From the NCBI RefSeq assembly GCF_000582785.1, contig NZ_HG931173.1:495282-559281 (forward strand): DNA of 64,000 bases, in the 5' to 3' direction. The notes below the pieces were generated by a model. That model did no database searches. It was not told the origin of the DNA and saw only the letters and a program-made list of their open reading frames with translations. The translations under genes and the position numbers were made by a program. Of the stretch, positions 51,740 through 60,238 are shown one piece after another. The first letter of the stretch is position 1; each line of letters starts with the position of its first letter. This DNA is from Candidatus Blastococcus massiliensis AP3 (GTDB lineage Bacteria > Actinomycetota > Actinomycetes > Mycobacteriales > Geodermatophilaceae).

Positions 51740-52246
51740 TTAAGCCGTTGGCGCCTGCGCTGATCGTCCAGGGGAGGCGTCGAGGAAGGCGGTGTAGCGG
51801 CTTTCGGCGGGCCAGTCCTGGTGCCGGCCGGTGCGGCAGGTGCTCTCCCCGAGTCGTTGGGCCATGCGGTCACAGAACATCGGGAAGGCGTAGCGGTTCC
51901 ACTCCTCCATCAGCTGAGGACCCGCGGCGTTCTCTGCTTCCCACCGCAGCACCGCCAGAACGGGCAGCTCCCGGGCGATGTGGGCGTGATGGGACCAGCA
52001 GGCCGGGACCATCTGCGCGGGCCGCCACGCGTACTCGTGATTGATCCATGCGACGACGTCGCGACACCAACTCCAGACCGCTGCGCTGAGCTCGCCGCTG
52101 CAGCTGGCCGGCTCCCAGGGGCGCTCGAGGTCAGCCACGCCGCCAGCCTCTGCCACTCCCCCGCGAATACTTTGACGCGCGCTTTCCAGGAGCTCCAGCG
52201 CACGCAGCAACGCGAAGGGTGGCGCCGGGAACGGCAGGACGATCAC
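51740..52246 (-). CDS. DUF4913-like hypothetical protein, end of the secretion operon
   Basis: 168 aa from GTG 52246, overlapping the coupling-protein stop as GTGA. Tryptophan-rich: SAAVWSWCRDVVAWINHEYAW, then VPACWSHHAHIARELPVLA, with RWEAENAAG. The W-x-CW-H arrangement recalls DUF4913 proteins that accompany actinobacterial transfer genes, where the acidic/Trp surface may bind a partner. No enzymatic motif. As last gene of the T4SS transcript it is followed by the nested hairpin at 51660-51701. Confidence 0.7.
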   Translation of the reverse strand: MIVLPFPAPPFALLRALELLESARQSIRGGVAEAGGVADLERPWEPASCSGELSAAVWSWCRDVVAWINHEYAWRPAQMVPACWSHHAHIARELPVLAVLRWEAENAAGPQLMEEWNRYAFPMFCDRMAQRLGESTCRTGRHQDWPAESRYTAFLDASPGRSAQAPTA

Positions 52247-53763
52247 CAGGACCGCGTCCCGGAGTGCGGTGCGGCCGGCGGGTCGGCCGGATCGACGTGT
52301 CGGCTCGGGACGAGCCGGTGGTCGCGGGCGTAGGCCAGCGCAGCAGCCGTGCGCTGCTCGACGTCGACATCGTCGGCACGGGCACCGTCGACCCGGGCGC
52401 GGGCGGCGTCGAGCTCGGTGGCGAGCTGCTGACCGGCCTTGCCGTCGAGGCAGCGCCTCAGCCGGGCGATGATCGGCGGCGCGGTGCCTGCGACGACGAG
52501 AGCGTGCCGCTCAGGGATGCGACGGATGTCGCCGGGGCGCAGCACCCGCACGTCTTCACCCGAGCGGGACGTGCCGATGCCGCCGGGCCCGTCGGTGACG
52601 GTCCGCCGGCTGATCCGCACATCGTCGAGCAGGTCGGACAGTTCCCGGTAGAAGTGGACGTCCTTGCCGCCGCCGAAGATGACGAGGTTGTTGGTGAGCC
52701 CGAACAGCGAGCGGGCCTCGTCCTCGCCGTAGGAGACGACCATCTGTTTCCAGGTCTGGGCGGCGTAGATGAACGACAGACCGAGCGCGCGCTCGTTCGC
52801 CATCCGCACCCGCAAGGTCGGCAGCGGCGTGGTGGACGGCAGTTCGTCGAGACACGCCAGGAAGGACGGCGTCAGCCGCCCGTGCGGCGAGGTGGTGGCG
52901 ACGTGCAGGGCGGTGTCGAGGACGTGCTCGGCGACCGCGGTCATCAGCGGTGCCGCCGAGGCGTAGGGGTCCTCCCGGCCGAGTAGGTACACCGTTCCCT
53001 GCCGGGCGATCAGGTCGGCCAGATCGGTCGTCGGCCGCCCGCGCGAAGGCACACAGCGAGCCCTGATGTCCGGCTGGAAGAACAGCGCCATCGCTTGCTG
53101 GACCGTGGTCACCGTGTTGCCAACGGTGTCCGGGCTGCCGTGTAGGGCGCCGATCAGCAGCCCGTCCCAGAACCGAGCTGCGTGCGGATGCTGCTGCAGG
53201 ATCTCAGCGGGCTGCTCGGCGGCGACCGGGTTGGCGACCCACTCCAGGACGTGCTCCAGGGTGCGGCCGGTGAGTGCCGCCGCGTGCAGGAATCCCTGCA
53301 GAACCTTGGCTGTCTCCGCGGCGTAGAACCGGGCGGCGTTGTCCTGCCGGCCTCCGGTGACCGCGCCGGCGACGGTGCCGGCGGCGAACGCCTTGGCTCG
53401 TCGCTCGGCGATCCGAGGATCGACGCAGCCGGCGACCGGATCCCACACCAGCTCCGGCAGCCCCGGGGCAGCGCCGAAAGGATCCAGGACCGCGACCGGG
53501 CGCGACGGCTCGTGGGGGCCAGAAGGCCGCTGCCGCCGCCCGGCGGTCAGCAGCAGGTCGTCGACCTTGGTCAGCGTCGCCAGCCCGGCGCCGCGGTGGG
53601 CCAGGAGGGCGGGAGCGAGCAGGTCAAGGGTCTTGCCGGAACCCTGCTCGCCGTAGACGCCGGTGGTGCGGTCGAACCGGCACCACAGTTCCACCCCGTG
53701 CGGCTGGACGGAGCGGCCCAGCCGCCAGCCGACGTCGTTCGGGTCGAACCCTGATCTGAGCAT
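52243..53763 (-). CDS. type IV coupling protein ATPase (VirD4/TraG-like), without membrane part
   Basis: 506 aa, ATG 53763 with AAGGGGAG upstream. Walker A is in YGEQGSGKTLDLLAPAL near residue 40 and Walker B in FLACLDELPSTTPLP near 310, with an arginine/TraM-recognition part LIFAAQTWKQ-like (SFIYAAQTWKQMV) after it. It couples the relaxase-DNA complex to the secretion channel. The P-loop is only 40 residues from the start, so the N-terminal membrane domain of ordinary VirD4 is absent and may be supplied by the gene at 55396. Confidence 0.9.
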   Translation of the reverse strand: MLRSGFDPNDVGWRLGRSVQPHGVELWCRFDRTTGVYGEQGSGKTLDLLAPALLAHRGAGLATLTKVDDLLLTAGRRQRPSGPHEPSRPVAVLDPFGAAPGLPELVWDPVAGCVDPRIAERRAKAFAAGTVAGAVTGGRQDNAARFYAAETAKVLQGFLHAAALTGRTLEHVLEWVANPVAAEQPAEILQQHPHAARFWDGLLIGALHGSPDTVGNTVTTVQQAMALFFQPDIRARCVPSRGRPTTDLADLIARQGTVYLLGREDPYASAAPLMTAVAEHVLDTALHVATTSPHGRLTPSFLACLDELPSTTPLPTLRVRMANERALGLSFIYAAQTWKQMVVSYGEDEARSLFGLTNNLVIFGGGKDVHFYRELSDLLDDVRISRRTVTDGPGGIGTSRSGEDVRVLRPGDIRRIPERHALVVAGTAPPIIARLRRCLDGKAGQQLATELDAARARVDGARADDVDVEQRTAAALAYARDHRLVPSRHVDPADPPAAPHSGTRSW

Positions 53764-53775
53764 CCGACTCCCCTT

Positions 53776-55074
53776 TCAGCGTCCCCGGCTGGGCCCGGGC
53801 CGCTGGGCTCGCGCCGCCTGCAGCTGCTGGTGGGCCTGCTGAATGGCCACGCCGAGCGCGACCGGCGTCTGCGGGTCGTCCAGCAGCGCTCGATTTGCAG
53901 CCCAGGCCCGGCGCGGGAAGCCGGCCGTCGTGCGGGCGTCCGGACCGGCTGCCCGGTCGGCGACGGCGAGGGAGAGCAGTCGGGCGTTGTGCAGAGCGCC
54001 GGCGACCGGTTGCAGGTCGGTGGCGTTGACGCGGACCAGCCCGCCGGGCTGATATCCGCGCAGGTAAGCGGCCACCCGCTCGTCCCGCGGAGGTACGTCG
54101 CGGGCGTAGGCAATCAGGGATCCGTTGTCGGCCCAGGATCGGACGGTGCGGTACAGCAGCTGCGTGGCGAGAGTGGGCAGGTGCTGGGCTGCGGACGTGA
54201 CCGATGCGCGCAGGGACGCCGTCCAGGTGGCCGGGTCAGGTTCGGCAGAGCGGAGAGCGGCATGGAGTCGACCGGCTGCGGTGACGCCGGATGGTGCGTG
54301 CTGGTGGAAGTGGCGGCTGCCGTCGTCGTACGGACGCAGGGATGCTCGGACGGCACGCCAGGCGTCGGCCGCCGTCGTCTGACCTGCGAGTGGTGGCGCG
54401 TCGGTGGAGCCGAGGCGCTCCGCGGCTGAGCTGAGTGTCTGGGCGGCGATTGTGTAGGCCAGGACCTCGGTGACCGACGGCGGATCATTGGCGCGGGCCG
54501 TGGCCTGGAGAAGGACGCCGATGGCGTCGGGGACCACGCGTGCCGGATCCGCGGACGTAACGACCGCGGGTCCTGGAACGGGGCGGTCGAGGATGGCGAC
54601 GTCGGCACGCGTCGGCGGTTGCAGCGCGGCTGACTGCTGGACCAGAGCCGCCTGGCGCTCAACCTCGGCGTGCCACTGCGTCGCCGGACCGGCAGGCAGG
54701 CGGTGGGCGACCACCTCGGCCAGCGGCGTCACTGTCTCGGCCACGGCGGTGGCGACGGCCCACCGGCTGGTCACGGAGGTGTGGTCGTACAGGACGCCGA
54801 CGGTGTCGGCGGCGGCCGCCGCTAACCGGGTCAACGCCGACTCGGTCGCTGGAGCACGGACGCCGAGCTCGGTGCAGGCGACAGCCAGGGCGGCGACCTG
54901 CTGTTCCCGGCGGTCGCCGGCGAATGGGGAGACGCCGTCGTGGCGCAGGTGAGCCAACGCCCGGCCCAAGTGGCCCAACGCGGTGCCTGCATCGGCGCGC
55001 GCGGCTGCGCTGTCGTCCGTGGTCCGCGCTGTGTCGGCGAGGGCGTCGAGCAGCTGCCCGAGCGAGGTAGCCAT
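53776..55074 (-). CDS. hypothetical protein of the transfer operon
   Basis: 432 aa. Entirely Ala/Leu/Arg-rich helical with no signal peptide or membrane segment: LGQLLDALADTARTTDD at the start, repeated AA-T-L-LATQL elements, and RSWADNGSLIAYARDVPPR-type loops in the second half. It ends in a basic tail (QQLQAARAQRPGPSRGR). It starts one base into the stop of the small upstream gene and lies between the two halves of the coupling protein, suggesting a role with them. No family was recognised. Confidence 0.75.
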   Translation of the reverse strand: MATSLGQLLDALADTARTTDDSAAARADAGTALGHLGRALAHLRHDGVSPFAGDRREQQVAALAVACTELGVRAPATESALTRLAAAAADTVGVLYDHTSVTSRWAVATAVAETVTPLAEVVAHRLPAGPATQWHAEVERQAALVQQSAALQPPTRADVAILDRPVPGPAVVTSADPARVVPDAIGVLLQATARANDPPSVTEVLAYTIAAQTLSSAAERLGSTDAPPLAGQTTAADAWRAVRASLRPYDDGSRHFHQHAPSGVTAAGRLHAALRSAEPDPATWTASLRASVTSAAQHLPTLATQLLYRTVRSWADNGSLIAYARDVPPRDERVAAYLRGYQPGGLVRVNATDLQPVAGALHNARLLSLAVADRAAGPDARTTAGFPRRAWAANRALLDDPQTPVALGVAIQQAHQQLQAARAQRPGPSRGR

Positions 55075-55382
55075 CAGCGTGGCGCACGCAGCGCTCGGTG
55101 GCCGTGCTGAGCGGCGGCGAGGACGTCGGGGTGCGCGAAATCAGCGGCAGGCAAATTGCCGAGGATGCGCAGCGCCTGCTCGACGAGCCGGTCGGGGTCG
55201 ATGGCGTCGTCCGTCGCGGGCACGGGGGCGCTGGGCGCGCGGAGGGCGGTGGCGGCGGCAAGGCAGTGCAGCTGCGCCGTCGGCCCTGCCTGGTCGTTGC
55301 GGGAAGCGGCGGCGAACAGTGCCGCAGCCTCGGCGCGGGCGGCCAGTAGGTCGGAGTTCTGGCTGTCGTCGGTCGAGCTCAT
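55074..55382 (-). CDS. small hypothetical protein of the transfer operon
   Basis: 102 aa. Starts MSSTDDSQNSDLLAARAEAA, an Ala-rich helical body (LHCLAAATALRAPSA), then acidic DDAIDPDRLVEQALRILGNL and a His-containing end (AAAQHGHRALR). The stop shares one base with the next start (TGATG), so translation is coupled. Soluble, no motif. Probably a partner of the 432-aa protein downstream. Confidence 0.7.
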   Translation of the reverse strand: MSSTDDSQNSDLLAARAEAAALFAAASRNDQAGPTAQLHCLAAATALRAPSAPVPATDDAIDPDRLVEQALRILGNLPAADFAHPDVLAAAQHGHRALRAPR

Positions 55383-55395
55383 CGCGGGTTCTCCT

Positions 55396-55998
55396 TCACG
55401 GTGCGGACGGGTGATGCCTGGGTCGACGGTGCTGGGAGGTCGGTCGGGAACTGGGGCTCTGGGCGGATCTGTGGGTACGACCGCGGATCGCGCCGCCGCC
55501 TGTGGACAGGAATCGATGAAGGCGTCCTTGTCTGCCTCTCGACGGGTAGCGGTCCGGGCGGATGACCGCTCGCCCGGCGCGAAGCTGGCGCAACCCCAGG
55601 GCTTGCTCGGCCTCCCTGCGGGTGGCCATGCCGCCGCGGGCGTCGCCCGGGCGTCGGTAGCGGGTGACCAGGGCAGCGGTGATGACCGCGGCGGTCAGCA
55701 GGACGAGCTCGGCGGCGGCAACGCACGCGTACACCGGGATGGGCGCCGCGACCTGACCCAGTTGGTCGGGCGGCAGGCCGCGGCCCGGTTTCCCCTCCAG
55801 CAGTCCGCCGAGGACGCGGGTGATCGTCTCGGTGCCCCGCGGCCACACCCAGCCACCGCCCCACAACGCCGAGGCGAGCCCGAGGCCGAGCAGGGCCGTC
55901 AGCGCGACAGCGATCAGGGCGCCGCCGGCCGCGGCGACGGCCAGTTCCCATCCCCGGGCGATCGGCTGCGGATCGCGACGCCGGAAGGGCGTGGTCAC
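55396..55998 (-). CDS. membrane protein resembling the N-terminal part of a VirD4-type coupling protein
   Basis: 200 aa from GTG 55998. Two membrane helices, about residues 18-45 (ELAVAAAGGALIAVALTALL) and 90-112 (YACVAAAELVLLTAAVITAALV), flank an external loop with GLLEGKPGRGLPP. A cytoplasmic GGMATRREAEQALGLRQLRAG follows: in whole actinobacterial VirD4-like proteins such an A-W/A-x-R-x-E-L segment directly precedes the ATPase. The ATPase itself is found 2.2 kb downstream, so the coupling protein looks split. The tail beyond 150 is Arg/Ser/Pro-rich and may be disordered. Confidence 0.7.
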   Translation of the reverse strand: MTTPFRRRDPQPIARGWELAVAAAGGALIAVALTALLGLGLASALWGGGWVWPRGTETITRVLGGLLEGKPGRGLPPDQLGQVAAPIPVYACVAAAELVLLTAAVITAALVTRYRRPGDARGGMATRREAEQALGLRQLRAGRAVIRPDRYPSRGRQGRLHRFLSTGGGAIRGRTHRSAQSPSSRPTSQHRRPRHHPSAP

Positions 55999-56052
55999 GC
56001 GGCGACCCTGGGTCGGTGATGGATGTCCACGTCTTGATTCCCTCTCTGCCGG

Positions 56053-57225
56053 TCAGCCCGCGACGGTGGCGGCGTGCAGGTCGACGCCGCGGTCGGCCAG
56101 CCACGGCACGGGATCGACGGACGCGCCGTCGAGGCGGACCTCGAGGTGCAGGTGGACGCCCGTGCTGTTGCCGGTGGACCCCTGGAAACCGAGCAGCGCC
56201 CCGGCGCTGACGCGCTGCCCGGCCGTAGCGGTGTAGGCCGATAGGTGCGCGTAGCGGGTGGTCACCCCGCCGCCGTGGTCGAGTTCGACGAGGTTCCCGT
56301 AGCCGGCCAGGCTCAGGCTTCCGTCGCGGTCGCAGTAGGCGCTGGTGCACGCGGCGGTGACGACGGTGCCGTCGGCTGCGGCGTAGACCGGGGTGTCGCG
56401 GGGTCCGGCGATGTCGACCCCGGCGTGCAGGGCGCCGCCACGGGGCCCGTAGCCGGAGGTGACGCTGCCGGCGGTGGGGCGGATCCACGACCCGGCAGGC
56501 ACCGGCAGGTCCGGGCAGACGCCGGCCACCGTGCCGCCCGGGTCGGCCGCGGTGGCCTGGGCGGCCGGCCACAGCATGGCGGTCAGCTCGCGGGCGAGCT
56601 GCGCCCAGCGAGCGTAGGCGTCGCCGGCAGCCGAGATCTGCACGGCCTGTGCGGCCTGAGTGAGCGGGACGGTCTGCCAGTCGGGCACCTCGACCAGCCG
56701 ACGGTAGAAGGCCTCGGCGGCGTAGACGGGGTCCATCAGCTCGGCGACGGTGCCCCAGCCGGCGAGCCACCGCTGCTGAAAGGTGTTGACGCTGTCGTGG
56801 TCGGAGCCGAGCCCGTCGTGCGGGTACTGCAGGCTGGTGGCGGTCACCGCGGCCTGCTCGCCGGTGAGTTCGTGGCTGCTGCCGTCGTTGGCCAGCATCC
56901 GGATGCGGGACTCCTGGTAGGCCGTGGCCAGCGCCACCGTGGCCGCGTAGGCATCGAGCCCGCGGGCCGCAGCGACGTCCGCGATGGTTCGCGCGTGGCC
57001 CATCTGGACGGCGTCCAACTCGATGCCGGCGACGGTGGCGCCGGTGCCGCCGATCGAGCAGGCCGCCGACGCCGCCGCCGTCGACGCCGCCGGAGCGGCG
57101 AGAACCGCGAGAGGGATCAGCAGCAGCGTCAGTACGCAGAACATCGGGACGGCGACGGGAGCGGCGGCCTTCCACAGCCACCGCTTCGCGTACGCCCGCG
57201 CCAGTCCTGCCGCCGTCCCGCTCAT
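56053..57225 (-). CDS. cell-wall hydrolase of the conjugation system (LytM/M23 with lytic-transglycosylase-like part)
   Basis: 390 aa from ATG 57225, overlapping the VirB4 stop as ATGA; the frame to 57627 is rejected. An N-terminal membrane helix (VPMFCVLTLLLIPLAVLAAP) is followed by a helical segment with ALATAYQESRIRMLAN, as in goose-lysozyme/transglycosylase-like domains. The C-terminal M23 peptidase has HAGVDIAGPRDTPVYAAADG, YGNLVELDHGGGV, YAHLS and HLHLEVRLDG with the zinc ligands. It opens peptidoglycan for the transfer channel, like VirB1/TcpG-type hydrolases. Confidence 0.88.
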   Translation of the reverse strand: MSGTAAGLARAYAKRWLWKAAAPVAVPMFCVLTLLLIPLAVLAAPAASTAAASAACSIGGTGATVAGIELDAVQMGHARTIADVAAARGLDAYAATVALATAYQESRIRMLANDGSSHELTGEQAAVTATSLQYPHDGLGSDHDSVNTFQQRWLAGWGTVAELMDPVYAAEAFYRRLVEVPDWQTVPLTQAAQAVQISAAGDAYARWAQLARELTAMLWPAAQATAADPGGTVAGVCPDLPVPAGSWIRPTAGSVTSGYGPRGGALHAGVDIAGPRDTPVYAAADGTVVTAACTSAYCDRDGSLSLAGYGNLVELDHGGGVTTRYAHLSAYTATAGQRVSAGALLGFQGSTGNSTGVHLHLEVRLDGASVDPVPWLADRGVDLHAATVAG

Positions 57226-58727
57226 GCCGGAGGTCCTGTGAGGGCGTCGTTGGTGTCGGTCAGGGCCAGCTCGGGCGCCGTGAGGACGGTCTGCACCTTG
57301 AAGGCCCGGTCGCCGACCAGCCACAGGGCACGGCCCTTGCCGGCGATCGCCCAGCCGGTGACCACCCGCTGGGCGATCGGGGCCAGCCCGAGCATGCTGC
57401 CGAGCTCGTCGGCGACGGCCTGGTCCTGGCCGTGCAGCACCTTGACGTCGCACAGGTGCAGCAGGTCGCGGGCGATGGCCACCGCCTGGGAGGAGGCGTC
57501 GCCGGCGGTGAGCATGTCCGAGGGCTTGTGCGCCAGCAGGATCTGCACGTCGGCGTCGCGGCGGGACAGCCGCAGGTTGGCGTCCAGGCTCTTCATCGCC
57601 TCGGCGCCCAGGCGCATCTGCCGCCACGTCTCGTCGCGGACGACGATGCGCAGGTCACCTGGGTCGGCGATCTCCCGCATCGCCTGTCCCCAGGAGTTCA
57701 GGCAGGTCAACGCGATGCCGACGGCCTGGTCACCGAGCGGCTCCAGGCGGGACAGCGACAGCGACTGGATCGGCGCGCGCCAGTCGACCTGGATCGACGT
57801 GTGGTCGTCGAACAACCCGGTCAACGAGCCCTTGACGAGGGAGCCGAGAGCATCGCGCAGGGTTCGCGTGGCGTCGAGAAAATGCCGCCGGTCGGCGTAG
57901 CGGCAGCAGACGACGAGTTCGTCCGTGGGCTCGTCCAGGGCTTGCCACAACTGCGGGATGGTGGGCTCGGTCAGCCGGGTGGCTCCGCTGCGGTAGCCGG
58001 TGAGCAGTCGCAGCGCCTCGCCGACGTCGGTCTCCTCCACGGGGCCGAAAGGGACGTTCTGCGAGCCGACGAGGCCGCGGATCAGCACCAGCCAGCGGGC
58101 GAACATGATGGCCTCGCGGCGGCGGGCCTCGGCGGCGCCGAGATGCTCCCAGCCGTGGCCGAGCGGGCCGAAGGCCAGTGGGTTGACCCGGGCGGAGAGT
58201 CCGTGACCGATGACGAACGGCTCCACGCCCAGCGCGCGGCACAGCGGCTCGTACTCGTCCTTGGTGTCGCCGAGGACGAGGGTGCGGTAGCCGTAGGCCA
58301 GCATGCGCAACGCGAAGGCCTTGACGGTGGCGGACTTGCCGCGGCCGGGCTTACCGAAGACCACGACGTTCGGGTTGGTGACCGGGATGTCGTCGTCGGT
58401 GACCCAGCCGACCGGATCGCAGTAGAACGCCCCGCCCGACAGCAGGTCGATGCCCATCTGGGCGCCCGTAGGCGGTAGCCCGCTGCTGGCGATCAACGGC
58501 CACACCACCGGCGTCTGCTCCGACGTCATTCGCCACACCGACAGCGGCGCCGGTGTCGCCGCCCGGCCGCGGCCCCGCCCACGCGGCCCACGGCGGGGCA
58601 CCAACTCGATGAACGGCCCGCGCTCTCGTCGCCCCGCCTCCACGGCGGGGACGACGGGGAGCCGGTGACCGAAGTCGTCGAGCAGGACGGCGACGTCCCG
58701 GCCCCGGCGAGAGCCGCGGCGGTTCAT
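57222..58727 (-). CDS. VirB4-like conjugative transfer ATPase
   Basis: 501 aa from ATG 58727, which overlaps the SCO6880-family stop as ATGA; the 806-aa open frame extends into that gene and is rejected. The basic N-terminus (RRGSRRGRDVAVLLDD) precedes the ATPase: VVVFGKPGRGKSATVKAF (Walker A) near residue 125, LVLGDTKDEYEPL after it, LRIVVRDETWRQM (Walker B) near 355, and ILLAHKPSDML. It powers assembly and substrate movement in the type IV channel. It is shorter than VirB4 of Gram-negative systems because the N-terminal half is lacking. Confidence 0.88.
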   Translation of the reverse strand: MNRRGSRRGRDVAVLLDDFGHRLPVVPAVEAGRRERGPFIELVPRRGPRGRGRGRAATPAPLSVWRMTSEQTPVVWPLIASSGLPPTGAQMGIDLLSGGAFYCDPVGWVTDDDIPVTNPNVVVFGKPGRGKSATVKAFALRMLAYGYRTLVLGDTKDEYEPLCRALGVEPFVIGHGLSARVNPLAFGPLGHGWEHLGAAEARRREAIMFARWLVLIRGLVGSQNVPFGPVEETDVGEALRLLTGYRSGATRLTEPTIPQLWQALDEPTDELVVCCRYADRRHFLDATRTLRDALGSLVKGSLTGLFDDHTSIQVDWRAPIQSLSLSRLEPLGDQAVGIALTCLNSWGQAMREIADPGDLRIVVRDETWRQMRLGAEAMKSLDANLRLSRRDADVQILLAHKPSDMLTAGDASSQAVAIARDLLHLCDVKVLHGQDQAVADELGSMLGLAPIAQRVVTGWAIAGKGRALWLVGDRAFKVQTVLTAPELALTDTNDALTGPPA

Positions 58728-60238
58728 CGTCGTCCCCTGCGATCGGGCAGCCCGACGCCGAGGGGAATGGCGGCGGCGGCGAAGCCGGAGTCCTGCGCCA
58801 GGTCCAGCCGCAACGGCACGAAGCCGGCGGCACGGATGGACGCGGCGAGCCGGCGGCCGTGCTCGTCCACCGGCCAGGACGCCGGGACGGTGACACAGGC
58901 TGCGACGGCCGGGCGGACCAGCGCACGCCCGGCGGCCAGCTTCTCGTCGGCGGCACCGATGCGCTCGGTGTCGCGCCGCTGTCGGGCCCGCTGCCGAAAG
59001 CCCATGCGGGCGCGCAGCTCGTTGCCGGTGGTGGCACTCATGTCCTCCCGCCCGACCAGCCGGGTGGCCCGGTCCAGCGGCAGCGGGGCGAGGAACACCG
59101 TCAGACAGCGCCGCTCCCCCGCCGTCGTCGGCACCAGCACCGGGGCCAGTGCGCCGAGCACCGCGCCGGAGTCGGGCAGCAGGATCGTGTCGGTGACCGA
59201 CGCCCACGCGTCGTGCACGTAGTGCCGCACCTCGGCGCGAGCCTGGGTGGGTCCGGCGGCGGCCATCGGCACCCCGGTCGCCATGTCCGGGTTCTGAGCT
59301 GCGGCGAGGTCTGCGGCGATCATCTGGCCCCGGTCGCCGGGGGCGAAGCCGGTGCGGACCGCGCCAGCGAGTGCTGCTGAGTCCAGCCAGGTCACCGCGG
59401 TGCAGCCGACCGGGCCACGCAACGCACTCTCGACCTCGGCCATCACCCCGTGCAGCACCCGGGCGCGGCCGTCCACCCCGCCGCCGGACTCCTTCGCGGC
59501 ACGGCCGATCCGTCCCTCGCCGACGACGACGGTCACGAAGGCCTCGGTACGCACCGCGGCCGCGGTGAGCGTGGCACCAAGCAGCGCATTCACCCGGACG
59601 GCCAGAGGGGCGGCGTCGGACCGGGTGCGGGCTCGTTCCCACGCGGCGCGCTCGGCCCCGTCGTCAGGCACCGTGCGCACCTGCAGGGCCAGCACGTCGA
59701 TCAGTTCGGTGCGCGCGGCGATCTCGCACAGCTCGGCCAGGCCGGCGCCCATCCGGTCCCGCTCGCCCGGCTCGGCCAGGCCGATGCCGGGATGGTCGAT
59801 CCGCGCCACGGCCGCCCACGTGCGCGCCGCGGAGTTCTGCACGATGACTGGACGGGTGAACAGCTGCCCGTAGGGCGGTCCGTCGTGAGTGCGGATGCCG
59901 GCGAGCACTCCGGGCAGGTCCGCCTCGGACAGGTCCTCGGCCGTCCCGGACGCGGCCCGGGAGCCGAACAACGTCCAGCCCGTCGCACCTCCGATCGCGT
60001 GCAGGCAGAGATCGGCAACCCAACGGCCCGCGGCCCGTCCTCGGATGGAAACCAGCAGCACGGTGGCCAGCAGCGCCCACACCGGCAGCCAGATGGCGAA
60101 CAGCACCCATGCCTGCCCATTCAGGGCCAGCAGCGCCGGTACGCCCGCGAGCGTGACGAGGGCCAGCTGGGCACCGGTCATCCCGAGGAACCAGCCTGAG
60201 ACGTCGCGGGAGTAGTCGCCGTAGCGAACGGCGTTCAT
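58724..60238 (-). CDS. SCO6880-family conjugation protein (PrgI/VirB3-like N-terminus)
   Basis: 504 aa. Opens NAVRYGDYSRDVSGWFLGMT and two membrane helices (LALVTLAGVPALLALNG, FAIWLPVWALLATVLLVSI), as in SCO6880 proteins, where a PrgI/VirB3-like membrane part is fused to a domain resembling the N-terminal part of VirB4. The soluble domain has repeated beta-rich segments (GQLFTRPVIVQNSAARTWAA, CLTVFLAPLPLDRATRL). Since the following VirB4 lacks its N-terminal half, this protein probably supplies it. Overlaps both neighbours as ATGA. Confidence 0.88.
   Translation of the reverse strand: MNAVRYGDYSRDVSGWFLGMTGAQLALVTLAGVPALLALNGQAWVLFAIWLPVWALLATVLLVSIRGRAAGRWVADLCLHAIGGATGWTLFGSRAASGTAEDLSEADLPGVLAGIRTHDGPPYGQLFTRPVIVQNSAARTWAAVARIDHPGIGLAEPGERDRMGAGLAELCEIAARTELIDVLALQVRTVPDDGAERAAWERARTRSDAAPLAVRVNALLGATLTAAAVRTEAFVTVVVGEGRIGRAAKESGGGVDGRARVLHGVMAEVESALRGPVGCTAVTWLDSAALAGAVRTGFAPGDRGQMIAADLAAAQNPDMATGVPMAAAGPTQARAEVRHYVHDAWASVTDTILLPDSGAVLGALAPVLVPTTAGERRCLTVFLAPLPLDRATRLVGREDMSATTGNELRARMGFRQRARQRRDTERIGAADEKLAAGRALVRPAVAACVTVPASWPVDEHGRRLAASIRAAGFVPLRLDLAQDSGFAAAAIPLGVGLPDRRGRR

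Noticed and set aside
57222-59642. Full 806-residue VirB4 frame
   Set aside because: Its first 305 residues overlap the SCO6880-family gene and are Arg/Gly-rich; ATG 58727 with an ATGA overlap is the real start.
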